DNA of 64,000 nucleotides from Owenia fusiformis (taxonomy: Eukaryota; Annelida; Polychaeta; Sabellida; Oweniidae). A program made the translations under genes and the position numbers. The notes beneath the pieces are model-generated. The model did not search any database. It had not been told where the DNA came from and worked only from the letters and a program-made list of their open reading frames with translations. Where the stretch lies: the NCBI GenBank assembly GCA_903813345.2, contig CAIIXF020000346.1:126001-190000 (forward strand), written 5' to 3'. The first letter of the stretch is position 1; each line of letters opens with the position of its first letter. Shown here in pieces: positions 46,321-58,740 of this stretch.

Positions 46321-48230
46321 CCAATACCAAGACCAATACATGATGTTCATGCAGACTCATCCTGGAAAACATAGAACACTCTCTTTATAAGTAGGGAAAT
46401 TTGATATCTTCAAAACAAGTCAACTGCCAGTTAAGTTTACAACACTCTCTGAAGGAATAAGGCATTCAACAGAATTTATATGAAAATGTTTCATCTGTTT
46501 TCCAATTTTTTTTATTATGTTCCAAAGAAGTATAACGGTTCGTTTCGGTAACGTCGAAGGTACGATTTTTGTTTTTTCCTTATTTCACGTGTTGTAGGCA
46601 GAATCTCCACGACGTTAATTCCTCGCTTAAGTTACATACACGGTTTGGGTTCAAAGTGCAGATCTTAACTGTTTTTCGAAAAACCGTTTCTGTAACTTAA
46701 GTGAGAATTAAATCGACGATTCAGTTGTCTTCTGAACTATTTGTTAAATTCTAAATCACAATCTTTATAACCAACTTGTCTGTGGAAGCTGATGATTACA
46801 TAATTTTCAATTATTTCCCTATGTACAATTTTGCTGACTTCTGTTATTTCTGTGGCTGATGGGGGTCTTTTTGACCCCCTCCCCCCACTTAGGGCTTCTA
46901 GGGTTAAATGAAGGCACAATTTACTCTGCTTTTACTCAATTATGATAAACAAAAGAAAATAACATGAACAATTTGTTTTTTAGTTTATTGTTCCATTTAT
47001 AGTTTTATGCAAATAAATGATTACAATATTGTGTGGCTATATACTGATATCTGGATACATCATATCTAAAAAGCAAAAACCTCACATTTACACAAAAGTG
47101 GATGGAGATTCACACTTATCCGATAGTTGAGTTCAAATCTGTAGAATAACACGTATACGGTATATATTAATGATATTTCGCAAACGCGTGGGAAAAAGCA
47201 ATATCTTTGGAATACGGAGAATATTCCACAAATATCACTTTTTTCACGGATCTGAAAACTCCCGCAAAGGTGACGAGCATTGTAACATGAGCGTTCATGT
47301 GTTTTTGAAATGCTTTTTCAGGTGATCTATGGGATAAATAGAACATCCTATACTCCTCCCATAACTCTACAAACGGTTAAAAAATACAGGATAACATTAA
47401 AGGCAGAATCAGATATATTGGGGTGAAAAAATTACAGGCAATGTGTAAAGTTGACCTACCAATCTATTCCTTACAATCTCAAATACAATATCGCCCAAAA
47501 GATTCACGCTATGTTATACATTGGTGAAGTTATAATGGATTCAAAGTTCAAAAATGAGTGAAAAAATGTTTAAATTCTCGCAAATAATAAGAATGTTAAC
47601 CATTCTTAAAGAAAAATAATACGTTATTGTAAACATCTTTAGTTTTCCTGAAATAAAGTATGCACTATAGTTTATTTTAAGAAAAATAGACATGAAAAGG
47701 AATGACATGAGCCAGAAATATTCTAAAATTGAAACAATTTTTTGTTGGGATGCTTGCTATATCTGATTCTCTTTTTAACTTCTATACTTATAAAACATAT
47801 ACGAGGGGTTTTCATGAAGCTTTGATAATGTATATAAAAATCATACAGATTATATTAACATATTTGAATCAACTAGAATAACTTAATTGACATGGTGAAA
47901 TATACAAAAGCAGTACATTATAGACAGTTATAAACAGTTACATAAAAACCATACTAATATAGTGTTCATGTTATTTCTTTCCTCAGATTCTCAAACATTC
48001 TCACTTTTGTTATTCCCGCCCCCGAGTATAAATTACATATTTCTTGAGTTCTTTGCTTTTATAACTGTATTGTAAGGGGAAATCTGACCCGTGGGGGAAA
48101 TAACCATCATTGAAGTGTAATCGAGGTACGGGGTACGAAAATATTCTGTTTTTTCGAACCAACGAATTTGAAGGTGTTCCTCGCTATAAATGCACATTTC
48201 TATGCATTTATGATGAGTATGAATAAGTAT
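46320..48230. other. No gene; 3' flank shared with the second zinc-finger locus
   Basis: Apart from the short inverted repeat, no coding feature was recognised. TATACGAGGGGTTTTCATGA at 47798 and TTTCCTCAGATTCTCAAACA at 47981 recur at 55853 and 57970, marking the shared downstream flank of the two zinc-finger loci. Confidence 0.5.
46617..46709. repeat. Short inverted repeat around TAATTCNCNCTTAAGTTAC
   Basis: TAATTCCTCGCTTAAGTTAC at 46617 is complementary, with two mismatches, to GTAACTTAAGTGAGAATTA at 46691. The ~53-bp loop contains its own GTTTTTCGAAAAAC palindrome. No target duplication was seen. Confidence 0.6.
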
Positions 48231-48490
48231 GAATAACATGATGTTTTGTGAGGTCTGACATCAAAATAAAAGTCTTTAGACAAACATCACATTTGAAATT
48301 TCTCTCTCCAGTAAGTATCTTTGAATGTGTTGCAAGGTGACATTTGTGTTTAAATGTCTTATGAAAAACATCACATTCAAAATTCCTCTCACCAGTATGA
48401 ACGACATAATGTCCCACGAGATCAGACTTTGTTAGGAATGTTTTACTACAAACATCACAATTGAAATTCCTCTCTCCAGTTACATCTTAA
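48208..48490 (-). pseudogene. C2H2 zinc-finger gene remnant (about three fingers)
   Basis: Read on the minus strand: a first finger with NFNCDVCSKTFLTKSDLVG, a second, GERNFECDVFHKTFKHKC.. (second Cys replaced by Phe), and a third, GERNFKCDVCLKTFILMSDL. The HTGERNFKCDVCLKTF linker style is the same as in the gene at 58741-59787. No N-terminal exon is attached in frame. Upstream (48595-49080) the sequence resembles that upstream of the larger gene, so this is probably a deletion derivative of a paralogous copy. Such proteins normally bind DNA in the nucleus; this copy is too short and damaged for that to be assumed. Confidence 0.75.
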
Positions 48491-48594
48491 AATGTGATTA
48501 CAGTGTAAATTCAAAAGTTTATATATTCTATGAGTCATTTGCATTGTTGTATCCTGGGAGAAACAAAGGTCTGTGATTGTCAATCATCTTCATA

Positions 48595-49080
48595 TATACT
48601 GTATTAACTCCACAACTGATATCAACTGTATAACACTCTTTAATATTATACAAGCATTCCACAATCTGTAGACACTTTGACTTAAGACAGTAAAACACAT
48701 TTATGTGAACACATCTCCGATGCCTTTTAGTAATAGACATCTTAAATTGTGACCATTTTTCTCATTCGGTATTTCCTAGATGTCCTTGTTACTTTTGTTG
48801 TATAAAAATTGAGTTTTTGTGGATACTTTCAATTTTTTCATTTTGCCAGTCTTAGTATGTTTGTTTATGACAGGTTTTACTGCAGTAGATCCACTCGCCA
48901 GTTGATTATGGTAATTTGATATTCCCTCATGGAGGCCCTTATGAGATGTCTGTTGAGTTGTGTCTAAATAGCAGTCTGCCTATGACAGGTTTAACTGTAG
49001 GAAATTCAGTAGCCACAGTAATTTGATATTCCCTCTTACTGCTTAGTGTTAGGCCCTTACAAAACAGATGTTTGTTTAGA
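48595..49080. repeat. Upstream flank shared with the larger zinc-finger locus
   Basis: GACACTTTGACTTAAGACAG, TATGTGAACACATCTC and GTAATTTGATATTC..GGCCCTTA(C/T) recur in the same order at 61669-62095. This is segmental duplication of the zinc-finger locus. Confidence 0.7.
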
Positions 49081-49580
49081 TGTGTTGATGAGAAATAAGT
49101 ACTGATAATGGCTAACAGGTTCATCCTTGCAACAAGGGTATATAGCATTGTATTACATACCCAGCGAAGCATTTGTATTGAAGTCAATGGAGCTGAAGGT
49201 CGGCTATATATTCCTGTATAGCCGCCAAACCTTTTACCATGACAATCTTATGACGTCATCGGACGTCATGTTTCATTTCTTCCTAATTTCACTTAGTATA
49301 GTAGGAACAAGGGGTTCCCATGCACCCATAAGGTGTGAATAAGTTACATACATTTTTGTAATCCCTAGGGTGTCTATTTAATGAATTCATTTGTTAACAT
49401 TGCCAACTAATGTCCCATAGTACTTTTATGGCGGCATTCAGTTACCATGGTTACGCATCTTTAGAATCTTACCTTGGTATCTTAAATCATTTGTAGCTCT
49501 GTCATTATTTGGTCTATAGAAATGATATTGGTACCAAATTGAACCTCGTTAAATTTCCAATAAATTTCTGATATTCAATT

Positions 49581-49616
49581 ATGCAAATTATCTAATTTGC
49601 ATAAATTATGACGTCA
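49581..49616. promoter_or_regulatory. Octamer palindrome plus CRE-like site, module 1
   Basis: ATGCAAAT-n6-ATTTGCAT at 49581-49602 is followed by TGACGTCA at 49609-49616. The words match the POU octamer and the ATF/CREB palindrome; any function is inference. Confidence 0.35.
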
Positions 49617-49952
49617 TCAATCTATTTTTGGTTCAGAATTTCCAACTATAGCAACGTATCTATTAGAACTGAGGCTGTATGGCAAAATTTCTGAAAGGTT
49701 TTGTCCTTTATTCTATTAGTAGAAGGTATAAGCAACATAAAAGTGAAAACAGATTCAAAATTGAATCAGTATTACGAAAGTTATGTAACTTTCGAGGCAG
49801 CTATCGTGAATGTCATTATTTGACAATAATATACATACATCTTACGTTGGAGTCTTGAATCAATGTAGCTTCGCCATTATTTGGTCTATAGAGATGATAT
49901 TGGTATCTGATTAAACCTTATTAAATTTACTATATGGTTACAATATTCAGTT

Positions 49953-49988
49953 ATGCAAATTAGCTAATTTGCATTAATTGTGACGTCA
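49953..49988. promoter_or_regulatory. Octamer palindrome plus CRE-like site, module 2
   Basis: Perfect palindrome ATGCAAATTAG/CTAATTTGCAT at 49953-49974 with TGACGTCA at 49981-49988. Spacing as in module 1. Confidence 0.35.
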
Positions 49989-50694
49989 TCAATCCATTTT
50001 TGGTTCAGAATATCCTAGTATAGCAACAAATCTATTAGAACTGAGGCCATATGACAGAACGTGTGCATAGTTTTGTCCCTTATTTGATGAGTGGAAGATA
50101 TAAGCAACATTAAAGAGACAACAAATCTTCAAAATTGGATCAGAATTAACAAAATTATCCAGCTTTGGAGGCAGCTACTGTTAACGTCATTGTTTGACAA
50201 TTTTAAAAATAATATTAAATTAACCGAAAAAGTAACAACCATAGTTGTTTCAATCTTATTGAGTAAAAATGTGCATGTATTGAACTGAACTAATAAGTGT
50301 GTGGAAAGGTTACATGTATTTTGACTATCATTCACAAGGGTCAAAACGGTTATTTCTACCCTGTATATTAAAGATCCAATTTTATAATTTACCATGCATC
50401 ATATTCTTCATATTCTTAAAGTGTCTGAAGTATAAAGCATGATTAGAAGTGAAGATGATTCATCATATGGTTTATGTAATATTTCTAACATTTCAGATGC
50501 TATGGTAACATCACTTGATAATGAGGTTTTTACATTTCATGTTCTTAATGAGTTAAAAGAAAGTTATTCTCCCTTTGCTTAGAGATAAATAGTCACATGA
50601 ATTTGTTTAAAAAAATTATAACTTAATTTAACCCCCTCCTGACAGCCCCCGTATTCGAAGATTTTGGTGAAACCTGGCAAAATACATTAATTAT

Positions 50695-51460
50695 TAGGTT
50701 CCAGAAGCCCCCAGAAGCTATATGATGGCCCCCAGTGGCCCCAAGAATCTATACAGGGGCCCCAAGTGGCCCCCAGAAGGTATACGATGGCCCCCAGAAG
50801 CTATACAAGGGCCCACAGAAACTATACTGTGGTCTCCAGAAGCTATATGGTGGCCCCCAGTGGCCCTCAAAAGCTATATGATGGCCCCCAGAAGCTAATT
50901 AGTGGCCCTCAGGAGCTATATGGTGGCACCCAGAAGCTATACAGGGAACCCCAGTGGCCCCAAGAAGCTATACGATGGCCCCCAGAAGCTATACTATGGC
51001 CCCCAGAAGCTATACAAGGGCCCCCAGAAACTATACTATGGTCTCCAGAAGCTATATGGTGGCCCCCAGTGGCCCCTTTGAATCTATACAGGGGCCCCAA
51101 GTGGCCCCCAGAAGGTATACGATGGCCCCCAGAAGCTATACAAGGGCCCACAGAAACTATACTGTGGTCTCCAGAAGCTATATGGTGGCCCCCAGTGGCC
51201 CTCAGAAGCTATATGATGGCCCCCAGTAGCTAATTAGTGGCCCCCAGGAGCTATATGGTGGCACCCAGAAGCTATACAGGGGACCCCAGTGGCCCCAAGA
51301 AGCTAAACGATGGCCCCTAGAAGCTATACAGGAGCCCCAAAAAGCTACATGATGGCCCCAAGAATCTATATGATGGCCCCCAATGGCTCCCAGAAGCTAT
51401 ACAGGGCCCCCAGTAGCCCCTAGAAGCTATACGGTAGCCCCCAAAGCTATATGGTGGCCC
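50695..51460. repeat. 21-bp minisatellite, forward orientation
   Basis: Units of the type GGCCCCCAGAAGCTATATGA are repeated about 36 times, with variation in the tail (ATACAAG, AATTAGT) and higher-order repetition. The period is divisible by three, so long frames such as 50766-51233 stay open and read APRSYTM-type repeats. There is no independent evidence of translation. Confidence 0.9.
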
Positions 51461-52513
51461 ATTGGGGGACACTGTATAGCTTCTGGAGGCCATCGTATAG
51501 CTTATGGGGCTACCGTATAGTTTCTGCGGGCCCTTGCATAGCTTCTGGGGGCCATCTTATAGCTTCTGGGAGCCACTGGGGGCCCCTGTATAGCTTCTGG
51601 GGGCTACAGTACAGTTTCTGCAGGCCCTTGCATAGCTTCTGGGGGCCATCGTATAGCTTCTGGGAGCCACTGTGGGCCCCTGTATAGCTTCTGGGGGCCA
51701 CTATATAGCTTTCGGGGCCACTGAGGGCCACCGTATAGCTTCTAGGGGCTACTGAAGGGGCCCTTTATAGCTTCAGGGAGCCATTGGGGGCCACCATATA
51801 GATTCTGGGGGCCATTGTGTAGCTTCTGGGAACCACCATGTAGCTCCTGAGGGTCACTATTTAGCTTCTGGGGGCCATCATATAGCCTATGAGGGCCACT
51901 GGGGGCCACCGTATAGCTTCTAGGGGCTACTGGGGGCCCTTCACATCTTCTGGGAGCCATTGGGGGCCATCATATACATTCTTGGGGCCATCATGTAGCT
52001 TTTTGGGGCTCCTGTATAGCTTCTGGGGGCCATCGTTTAGCTTCTTGGGGCCACTGGGGTCCCCTGTATAGCTTCTGGGAGCCACCGTATAGCTCCTGGG
52101 GGCCACTAATTAGCTTCTGGGGGCCATCATATAGCTTCCGAGGGCCACTGGGGGCCACCATATAGCTTCTGGAGACCATAGTATAGTTTCTGGGGACCTT
52201 GTATAGCTTCTGGGGGCCATAGTATAGCTTCTGGGGGCCCCCGTGTAGCTTCTGGGGGCCACCGTATAGCTTTTTTGGGCCACTGGGGGCCCCTGTATAG
52301 CTTCTGGGCGCCACCGTATAGCTCCTGCGGGCCACAGGGTTTCCTGTATAGCTTCTGGGAGCCACCGTATAGCTCCTGGGGGCCACTATTCAGCTTCTGG
52401 GGGCCAACATATAGCTTTTGGGGAGCACAGTTTAGCTTCTGGGGGCCCTTTGGGGCCCCTGTATAGATTCTTGGGGCCACTGGGGGCCATCATATAGCTT
52501 CTGGGGGCTTCTG
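51461..52513. repeat. 21-bp minisatellite, reverse orientation
   Basis: The complement of the preceding array (CTTCTGGGGGCCA.. units), about 50 copies. It is longer than the forward array, so the two halves have expanded or contracted unequally. Open frames on both strands are repeat artefacts. Confidence 0.9.
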
Positions 52514-53255
52514 GAACCTAATTATTAATGTATTTTGCTTTCACCAAAATCTTCAAATATGGGGGCTGTCAGGTGGGGGGGGGGGTTAAATTAATTAAGT
52601 TACAATCTTTCTAAACATGCGACTATTTATCTCTAAAGCAAAGGGAGAATAACTTCCTTTTAACTCATTAAGAACGTGAAATGTAAAAACCTCATTATCA
52701 AGTGATGTTACCATAGCATCTGAAATGTTAGAAATATTACATAAACCATATGATGAATCATCTTCACTTCTAATCATGCTATATACTTCAGATGCTTTAA
52801 GAATCAAGAATATGAAGAATATGATGAAAATCAGACTACATGTATACAATTTATATGAATCATTGAAAGTGCATGGTAAATTATAAGATTGGATCTTTGA
52901 TATACAGGGTCGAGATAACCGTTTTGACCCCTGTGAATGATAGTCAAAATGCATGTAACCTTTCCACATACTTATTTCTACTCAATAAGATTGAAACAAC
53001 TATGGTTGTTACTTTTTTTGTTAATTTAATGTTCTTTTTATAATTGTCAAACAATGACGTTCACGGTAGTTGCCTCCAAAGCTGGATAATTTTGTTAATT
53101 CTGATCCAATTTTGAAGATTCGTTGTCTCTTTAATGTTGCTTATATCTTCCACTCATCAAATAAGGGACAAAACTATGCACACATTCTGTCATACGGCCT
53201 CAGTTCTAATAGATATGTTGCTATACTACGATATTCTGAACAAAAAATGGATTGA

Positions 53256-53291
53256 TGACGTCACAATTAATGCAAATTAGCTAATTTGCAT
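53256..53291. promoter_or_regulatory. Octamer palindrome plus CRE-like site, module 3
   Basis: TGACGTCA at 53256-53263 and the perfect octamer palindrome at 53270-53291; the mirror of module 2 in the right arm. Confidence 0.35.
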
Positions 53292-53627
53292 AACTTAATA
53301 TTGTAACCATATAGTAAATTTAATAAGGTTTAATCAGATACCAATATCATCTCTATAGACCAAATAATGGCGAAGCTACATTGATTCAAGACTCCAAGGT
53401 AAGACGTATGTATATTATTGTCAAATAATGATATTCACGATAGCTGCCTCGAAAGTTACATAACCTTCGTAATACTGATTCAAATTTGAATCTGTTTTCA
53501 CTTTTATGTTGCTTATACCTTCTACTAATAGAATAAAGAACAAAACCTTTCAGAAATTTTGCCATACGGTCTCAGTTCTAATAGATACGTTGCTATAGTT
53601 GGAAATTCTGAACCAAAAATAGATTGA

Positions 53628-53663
53628 TGACGTCATAATTTATGCAAATTAGATAATTTGCAT
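53628..53663. promoter_or_regulatory. Octamer palindrome plus CRE-like site, module 4
   Basis: TGACGTCA at 53628-53635 and ATGCAAAT-n6-ATTTGCAT at 53642-53663; the mirror of module 1. Confidence 0.35.
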
Positions 53664-54017
53664 AATTGAATATCAGGAATTTATTGGAAATTTAACAAGG
53701 TTTAATTTGGTACCAATATCATTTCTATAGACCAAATAATGACAGAGCTACAAATGATTTAAGATACCAAGGTAAGATGTCTAAAGATGCGTAACCATGG
53801 TAACTGAATGCCGCCATAAAAGTACTATGGGACATTTGTTGGCAATGTTAACAAATGAATTCATTAAATAGACACCCTAGGGATTACAAAAATGTATGTA
53901 ACTTATTCACACCTTATGGGTGCATGGGAACCCCTTGTTCCTACTATACTAACTCGCACACAGACACGTGGCGTCATTGATATAACGTAGCCATGATATA
54001 AAAGTATGTAATACAAC

Positions 54018-54133
54018 AGTTATGTCCGTATCATTGAATATATGCCTTTGGTCTGTCGTAATATAACCCTCGCAAGCTCGGGCTATATTGGTGACAGACC
54101 TCAGGCATATATTCAATGATAGGGACATAACTG
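54018..54133. repeat. 116-bp near-perfect hairpin
   Basis: CAGTTATGTCCGTATCATTG pairs with the complement ending GGGACATAACTG. The pairing continues through ATATATGCC/GGCATATAT and GGTCTGTC/GACAGACC to an inner AATATAACCC..GGGCTATATT stem with a CGCAAGCTC loop. It is probably a small palindromic MITE; an expressed hairpin RNA is possible but untested. Confidence 0.8.
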
Positions 54134-54164
54134 CTAAATATATATGAATTTAAGCATAAATGAA

Positions 54165-54475
54165 GTCTTACATATGAATCCTGCTCGAATCCTCATTTGT
54201 AAAGTACCTTCCATATGAATCCTGCACGAATTCTGAAGGTTGGATTCATTTGTAAACTACCTTACATATGAATCCTGCACGAATCCTGAAGGTTGGATTC
54301 ATTTGTAAACTACCTTACATTTGAATCCTGCTTGAATCCTGGCTATACGATTCATTTGTAAACTACTTAAACAGCGAATCCTGCATGAATCCTGGAGGCA
54401 GGATTTATACAGGATTCATATGCGCATATGAATCCTGCTTGAATCCTGCCTCCAGGATTCGGGGATTTGATTCAC
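54165..54475. repeat. ~53-bp GAATCCTGCACGAATCCTG tandem repeat ending in a hairpin
   Basis: Four or more diverging copies of CATATGAATCCTGCACGAAT with ATTCATTTGTAAACTACCTT. The last part (54375-54462) is an inverted repeat: GAATCCTGGAGGCAGGATT against AATCCTGCCTCCAGGATTC around a CATATGCGCATATG centre. Confidence 0.8.
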
Positions 54476-54479
54476 TTTT

Positions 54480-57400
54480 TTTGCTGTGACGCTCAATCAC
54501 TACGTTCTATAGGATAGGTCCGAAGCTTGATGAAGCAAGATGGAAGGATGTACAGGTTACAAGGTTAGCCTTGTTGTGTTATCTGTTTCTGCATGTTAAT
54601 ACATAGAGCTATGTAGATCATACTGCCATCTTTCTGTCAATCTAGCATGCACATGTTATTTTGCCTTTTCATTTTCAGAGCCATGTGTATTCACAGTCAC
54701 ACAGTCCATGCTGCAAAATGATTTTAATGAAGAATAAAAATGAAAAGTTGAACACATTATAAAGATGTTTGATTGTTAAAATCATACATTTCTGATAAGA
54801 CAAGTTTAATGAACTATATTAAAACGAAGAGATTATCAAATTGAAAAAAACAGGAATAAATCTAGCCACCACCAATCAACGAAGAGATCCATCTGTAGAA
54901 CAAATGTAAGGCCTTTTAGCTTAAATGAGTGCTGTTACAATACAATACAGAAACTATGAAATCTCACTTCATTTATGTTCAACATTAGTAAATGGCCGCT
55001 GTATTTAGCCTTTTATCATCGAAAGGACTATTCTCGGTCTGGAGAACAGTCTCCTGGGCTAATAATTTTTTATGAAACATATAGAACACTCAAATTAATT
55101 TATATATATTCAAAAGAGGACATTTAAATCTACAGTAGACCGATTCAGTAAAATACAAGTCTCGATTTGGAGAAAGAAGTTCATCAGTGTACTGTAGGGA
55201 ATGTTCTCGGATTACAAGGGCCCTTTAACACGGGGTTACAAATGGTGCTGGTAGAACCAATTTTTCTGATATAAGCATTGATGATACATCAAAACACTTT
55301 CAATTGATGTAAACTAGACTGTTCTAGGACTTTTTATCGCAAAGATATTGCAGATCTACTGGTCCAGGGGTCACAAAAATAAAATGCATATATTGGGCAG
55401 TTAAATTCACGGATGTTTTTCTGCCTTGCACTATAAGAATCTTAAGAAACTCTTTAACTCAAAATTGATAACATGAATAAAGATGAAAATCTCAAATCTT
55501 TCGTCAAACGATTTCCCATAAGTTGACTGATAAATAATAAAATTCTACAGCATGAATATTAAATTTTTAATTTTTTAAATTTAATTTTATCGTTGTATTC
55601 AAAATTTTACTCTTATAAATAATTATAATTTGGTGTTTTACGAAACAGAACAAATATTTCTTCACCTAGAAATTGACATAAAAGTAAATGGAGATAATAG
55701 ATTCATTCTTATACAAACTATATCGATGTTACTAATCATGGTTTTCAGAAATAAAATAAGAAAAGTTAATATTATAAAGTATATTTCATTAGCCATGCCA
55801 ATTGGTATATTATCAGTAATACAAAATAGATAATCATATTGAACATATAATATACGAGGGGTTTTCACGAAGTTCTAAAATTTAAATGAAATATAGATTT
55901 ATTAGAACTTCATGATAACCCTTTTACAAATATAATTCTAATACAGTACAGTAACTATGCAAGGGAAGACTACATTTACATCTCGAATGTATATGCATTA
56001 CGATGTAAGGAAGGTTCTTATTTACAAAAAGGTTTGTATTTACATTTTGAGGATTTGTCAAAAGAGGCTTTTTATACATTGATAAAATGTAAAATTCTCA
56101 CTTATATGAAGTGTTTACAAGTTTGGACTTGAAGCAAGATCATGATATTACTTTGACTTGTATTTTGAAAGGGCAACACCATATGATATGGACAAATATA
56201 CTACATTATATATAGACTGTAACAAACAAACAACATCAATATCATGTCTATAATGTTTATCAAAAACAATTGGGATACTATTTAAAAGTAGACATAAACT
56301 AAATACAAAAACTCTTCGATCAATTTACTATTCTCGATACTCTCAAATCCAATACTGAATATGTGCTTGGGGAAATGCAGGCAAAACTACAACGAGTTCA
56401 ATATTTAAACTACAAAAACGTTTTTTAAGAACATACCGGGCCATTCTTTTAACAATTTGAAATTCTAAAATTGACAGACATACATGACCTTAAAGTGCCC
56501 GATAAACTATAAAATGCGCATGCGTCCAAGTGTTGATAAACTATAAATAGCGAAAATCCAGGGTTTGTCACCACAAGGTAAGCCAGGACGTGTTGAGAGA
56601 ACAGCTTGTGTTGATATTGAATTTACATGTAGCCAGATAAGTTTCCTTATTGAAATTACATATGGTTATTAGCAATACTTTGTAGGTGCTAAATAATAAA
56701 ATATTTAGAGTATATATGAGAGAAATTGGTCATTTCGAACCTGTTTAAAAGTTTGTGGCTCTCAGCTACACCGGGGAATTTACTTCCATGAGTACACACA
56801 TAAATGTGGGGTTCCCTAAGAGGTACGCGACAAGGTGACCTGGCATCAAATGTGCGACTAAATGCTACTATCGAGAAGATAAAATAACGAATACGACAAT
56901 AAGTTATTGCATGTGACAATTCCGAGCCTTCATCTCACTGAAGTATTTTGAAGTGAAAATAGGATTTTTGTTTTGATACATGGATTCAGATGAACGTAAC
57001 TTTATTCTGACAACTAATCAAAACTGAACAAAATTGATTGTACGTAACAGACAATTTATTGTTTTACAATGTTTTGATTGGCAAACCGAATAAAAACAAC
57101 AAATTATGACATGTAAAATGACAATTTTGAAATGTAAAATTTAAAAGTGACAACACAACCTCCCTATCCACTCTTTGGGAGCCCTAGTAAATTAGTAATA
57201 TGTACATGCAGCAGTGGTAGTGTACAGCTTATTATCACACTACGCTTTGTATTCTAAAGCCTGTTGTTTGTAATAACACTGTTCACTCAACGTATGTTTT
57301 GTGTGTGGGCAGTCAACGATAATCATTGTTTTATCCCGGTTATATGACCTCGGCAATTGTAACAGAACCGTACTAAACGAAAAAACGCAAATAAGAGAAA

Positions 57401-57960
57401 GCTTTCACACACATATAAAAAATGAACTAGTCTAATCCGCCAGTATAAACTCTGTGCTATACGTAGCCGGGTCAGGCGCACACTTTAATATTCTACAACT
57501 AATTTACAAATGTATTAACAGACCCGATTTTTCCAAGTGACATTTGATAGACTTCTTTGACAAAAGCAATAGTGTTCATTAACACTACACTAGAGAGAAT
57601 TAATAAGTTCATGTAAAAATTCAAAACCAATTAGGTAAGATATAGTTATAATGTACAAGGTGGAATCATCTGGAACAATACTCAAAACACTACTAGTATT
57701 AAACTAATAGTATCTATAAACTAAAAAAATCTTTTTAAAAATTTTACATTTTCATTTTCATTGTAGACTTGATTGATATTGATATGTTCATTGTACATTT
57801 TTTAAATCATGAGACAAAATGTGGTTTACCCAGTGTCATATTGTGTTAAACTTTTAAGTTTAAGATTAATGATTTAAATGGGGTCAAGTATATATCTATG
57901 TAGGTGTCACTGCCACAAATATGTAAAAATGTTATGTTTTAATGAAAAAAAGTTTATATG
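54480..57960. other. No recognisable gene
   Basis: AT-rich sequence. Short open frames (for example 55630-55833 and the minus-strand 56689-56919) have no recognised motif. Parts near 55850 and 57970 are shared with the 3' flank of the smaller zinc-finger locus. Confidence 0.5.
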
Positions 57961-58249
57961 TTGACTTATTCTTTCCTCAGATTCTCAAACATTTTCATAT
58001 TTATAATTCATGTTAGTTGTTTGAGTAACATGTTCGTAATAAATGTCTTAAGTAGATGTTACCTAAGGATTTAAGCCTTGGAGTCAGTGCATTATGTGCT
58101 GAACCATTCCGCGAAGATGTTGTTTCCAAATCTTTGGTAACCTCGCAGGGAATGCAAATTTGAAGAAACAACATTTGAGTGGAATGTTTGTTTAATCAAC
58201 ATTTCCTCCTAACTCAAGTATTTATCTTAACTTTTCACTCAGGTTAAAT

Positions 58250-58740
58250 GTTTAAATGTACTTCGAATTTCAAATTCTTCTCTCAAATATGTGTCTTCGA
58301 GTGTTTTACAAGGATAGATTTGTTGATAAATGTCTTTAGGCAAACGTCAAATTTGAAATTTTTCTCTCTAGTGTGAATTACAAAATGCCCTCTGGGATGA
58401 GATTTTTCTCACTAGTATGTATCTTGGAATGTAATTAGAGATGAGATGAATGAGCTACAAGGTTAGGTTTGTGTTTGAATGTCTTTAGACAAAAAACATC
58501 GCATTTGAAATTCCTCTCTCCAGTGTGTATCTTAGAATGTTCTGCAAGAGTAGATTTGTGATTGAATGTCTTAAGCAAATATCGCATTTGAAATTCCTTT
58601 CTTCAGTATGTATCTTAGAATATACTACAATTTCTGAGATTTGTGTTTAAATGTCTTAAGACAAACATCACAGTTGAAATTCCTCTATCCAGTATGTATT
58701 TTAGAATGTCGTCTAATGTCAAATTTGTGTTTAAATGTCT
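58250..58740 (-). pseudogene. Degenerate C-terminal zinc fingers
   Basis: Downstream of the frame break at about 58760, finger-like text continues in other frames: NCDVCLKTFKHK, FKHKFDIRRHSKIHTG, ERNFKCDVF-like pieces and CDVCLKTFINKS near 58320. Stops and length changes occur throughout. Up to six further fingers appear to have existed. They show that the gene once extended further, or that the array expanded and then decayed. Confidence 0.6.

Larger units (their letters stand above)
49293..53952. repeat. 4.66-kb inverted repeat (fold-back) with minisatellite centre
   Basis: TTAGTATAGTAGGAAC at 49293 has its complement at 53937-53952, and the ~1.4-kb arms (49293-50694 and 52514-53952) stay complementary with scattered mismatches. 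Inside, a 21-bp GC-rich minisatellite runs in one orientation (50695-51460) and then the other (51461-52513). Each arm holds two diverged copies, about 370 bp apart, of a segment with an ATGCAAAT-n6-ATTTGCAT palindrome and a TGACGTCA site. No target duplication or transposase was seen, so it could be a fold-back transposon or an inverted segmental duplication. Confidence 0.9.

Noticed and set aside
45639-46350. Minus-strand Thr/His/Leu/Cys-rich frames up to 206 residues
   Set aside because: Produced by the GTGAGTACAAGTG minisatellite. Three overlapping frames are open at once.
50766-52480. Long open frames reading APRSYTMAPRSYTG-type repeats on both strands
   Set aside because: The 21-bp minisatellite has a period divisible by three and few stop triplets, so several frames on both strands stay open by chance.
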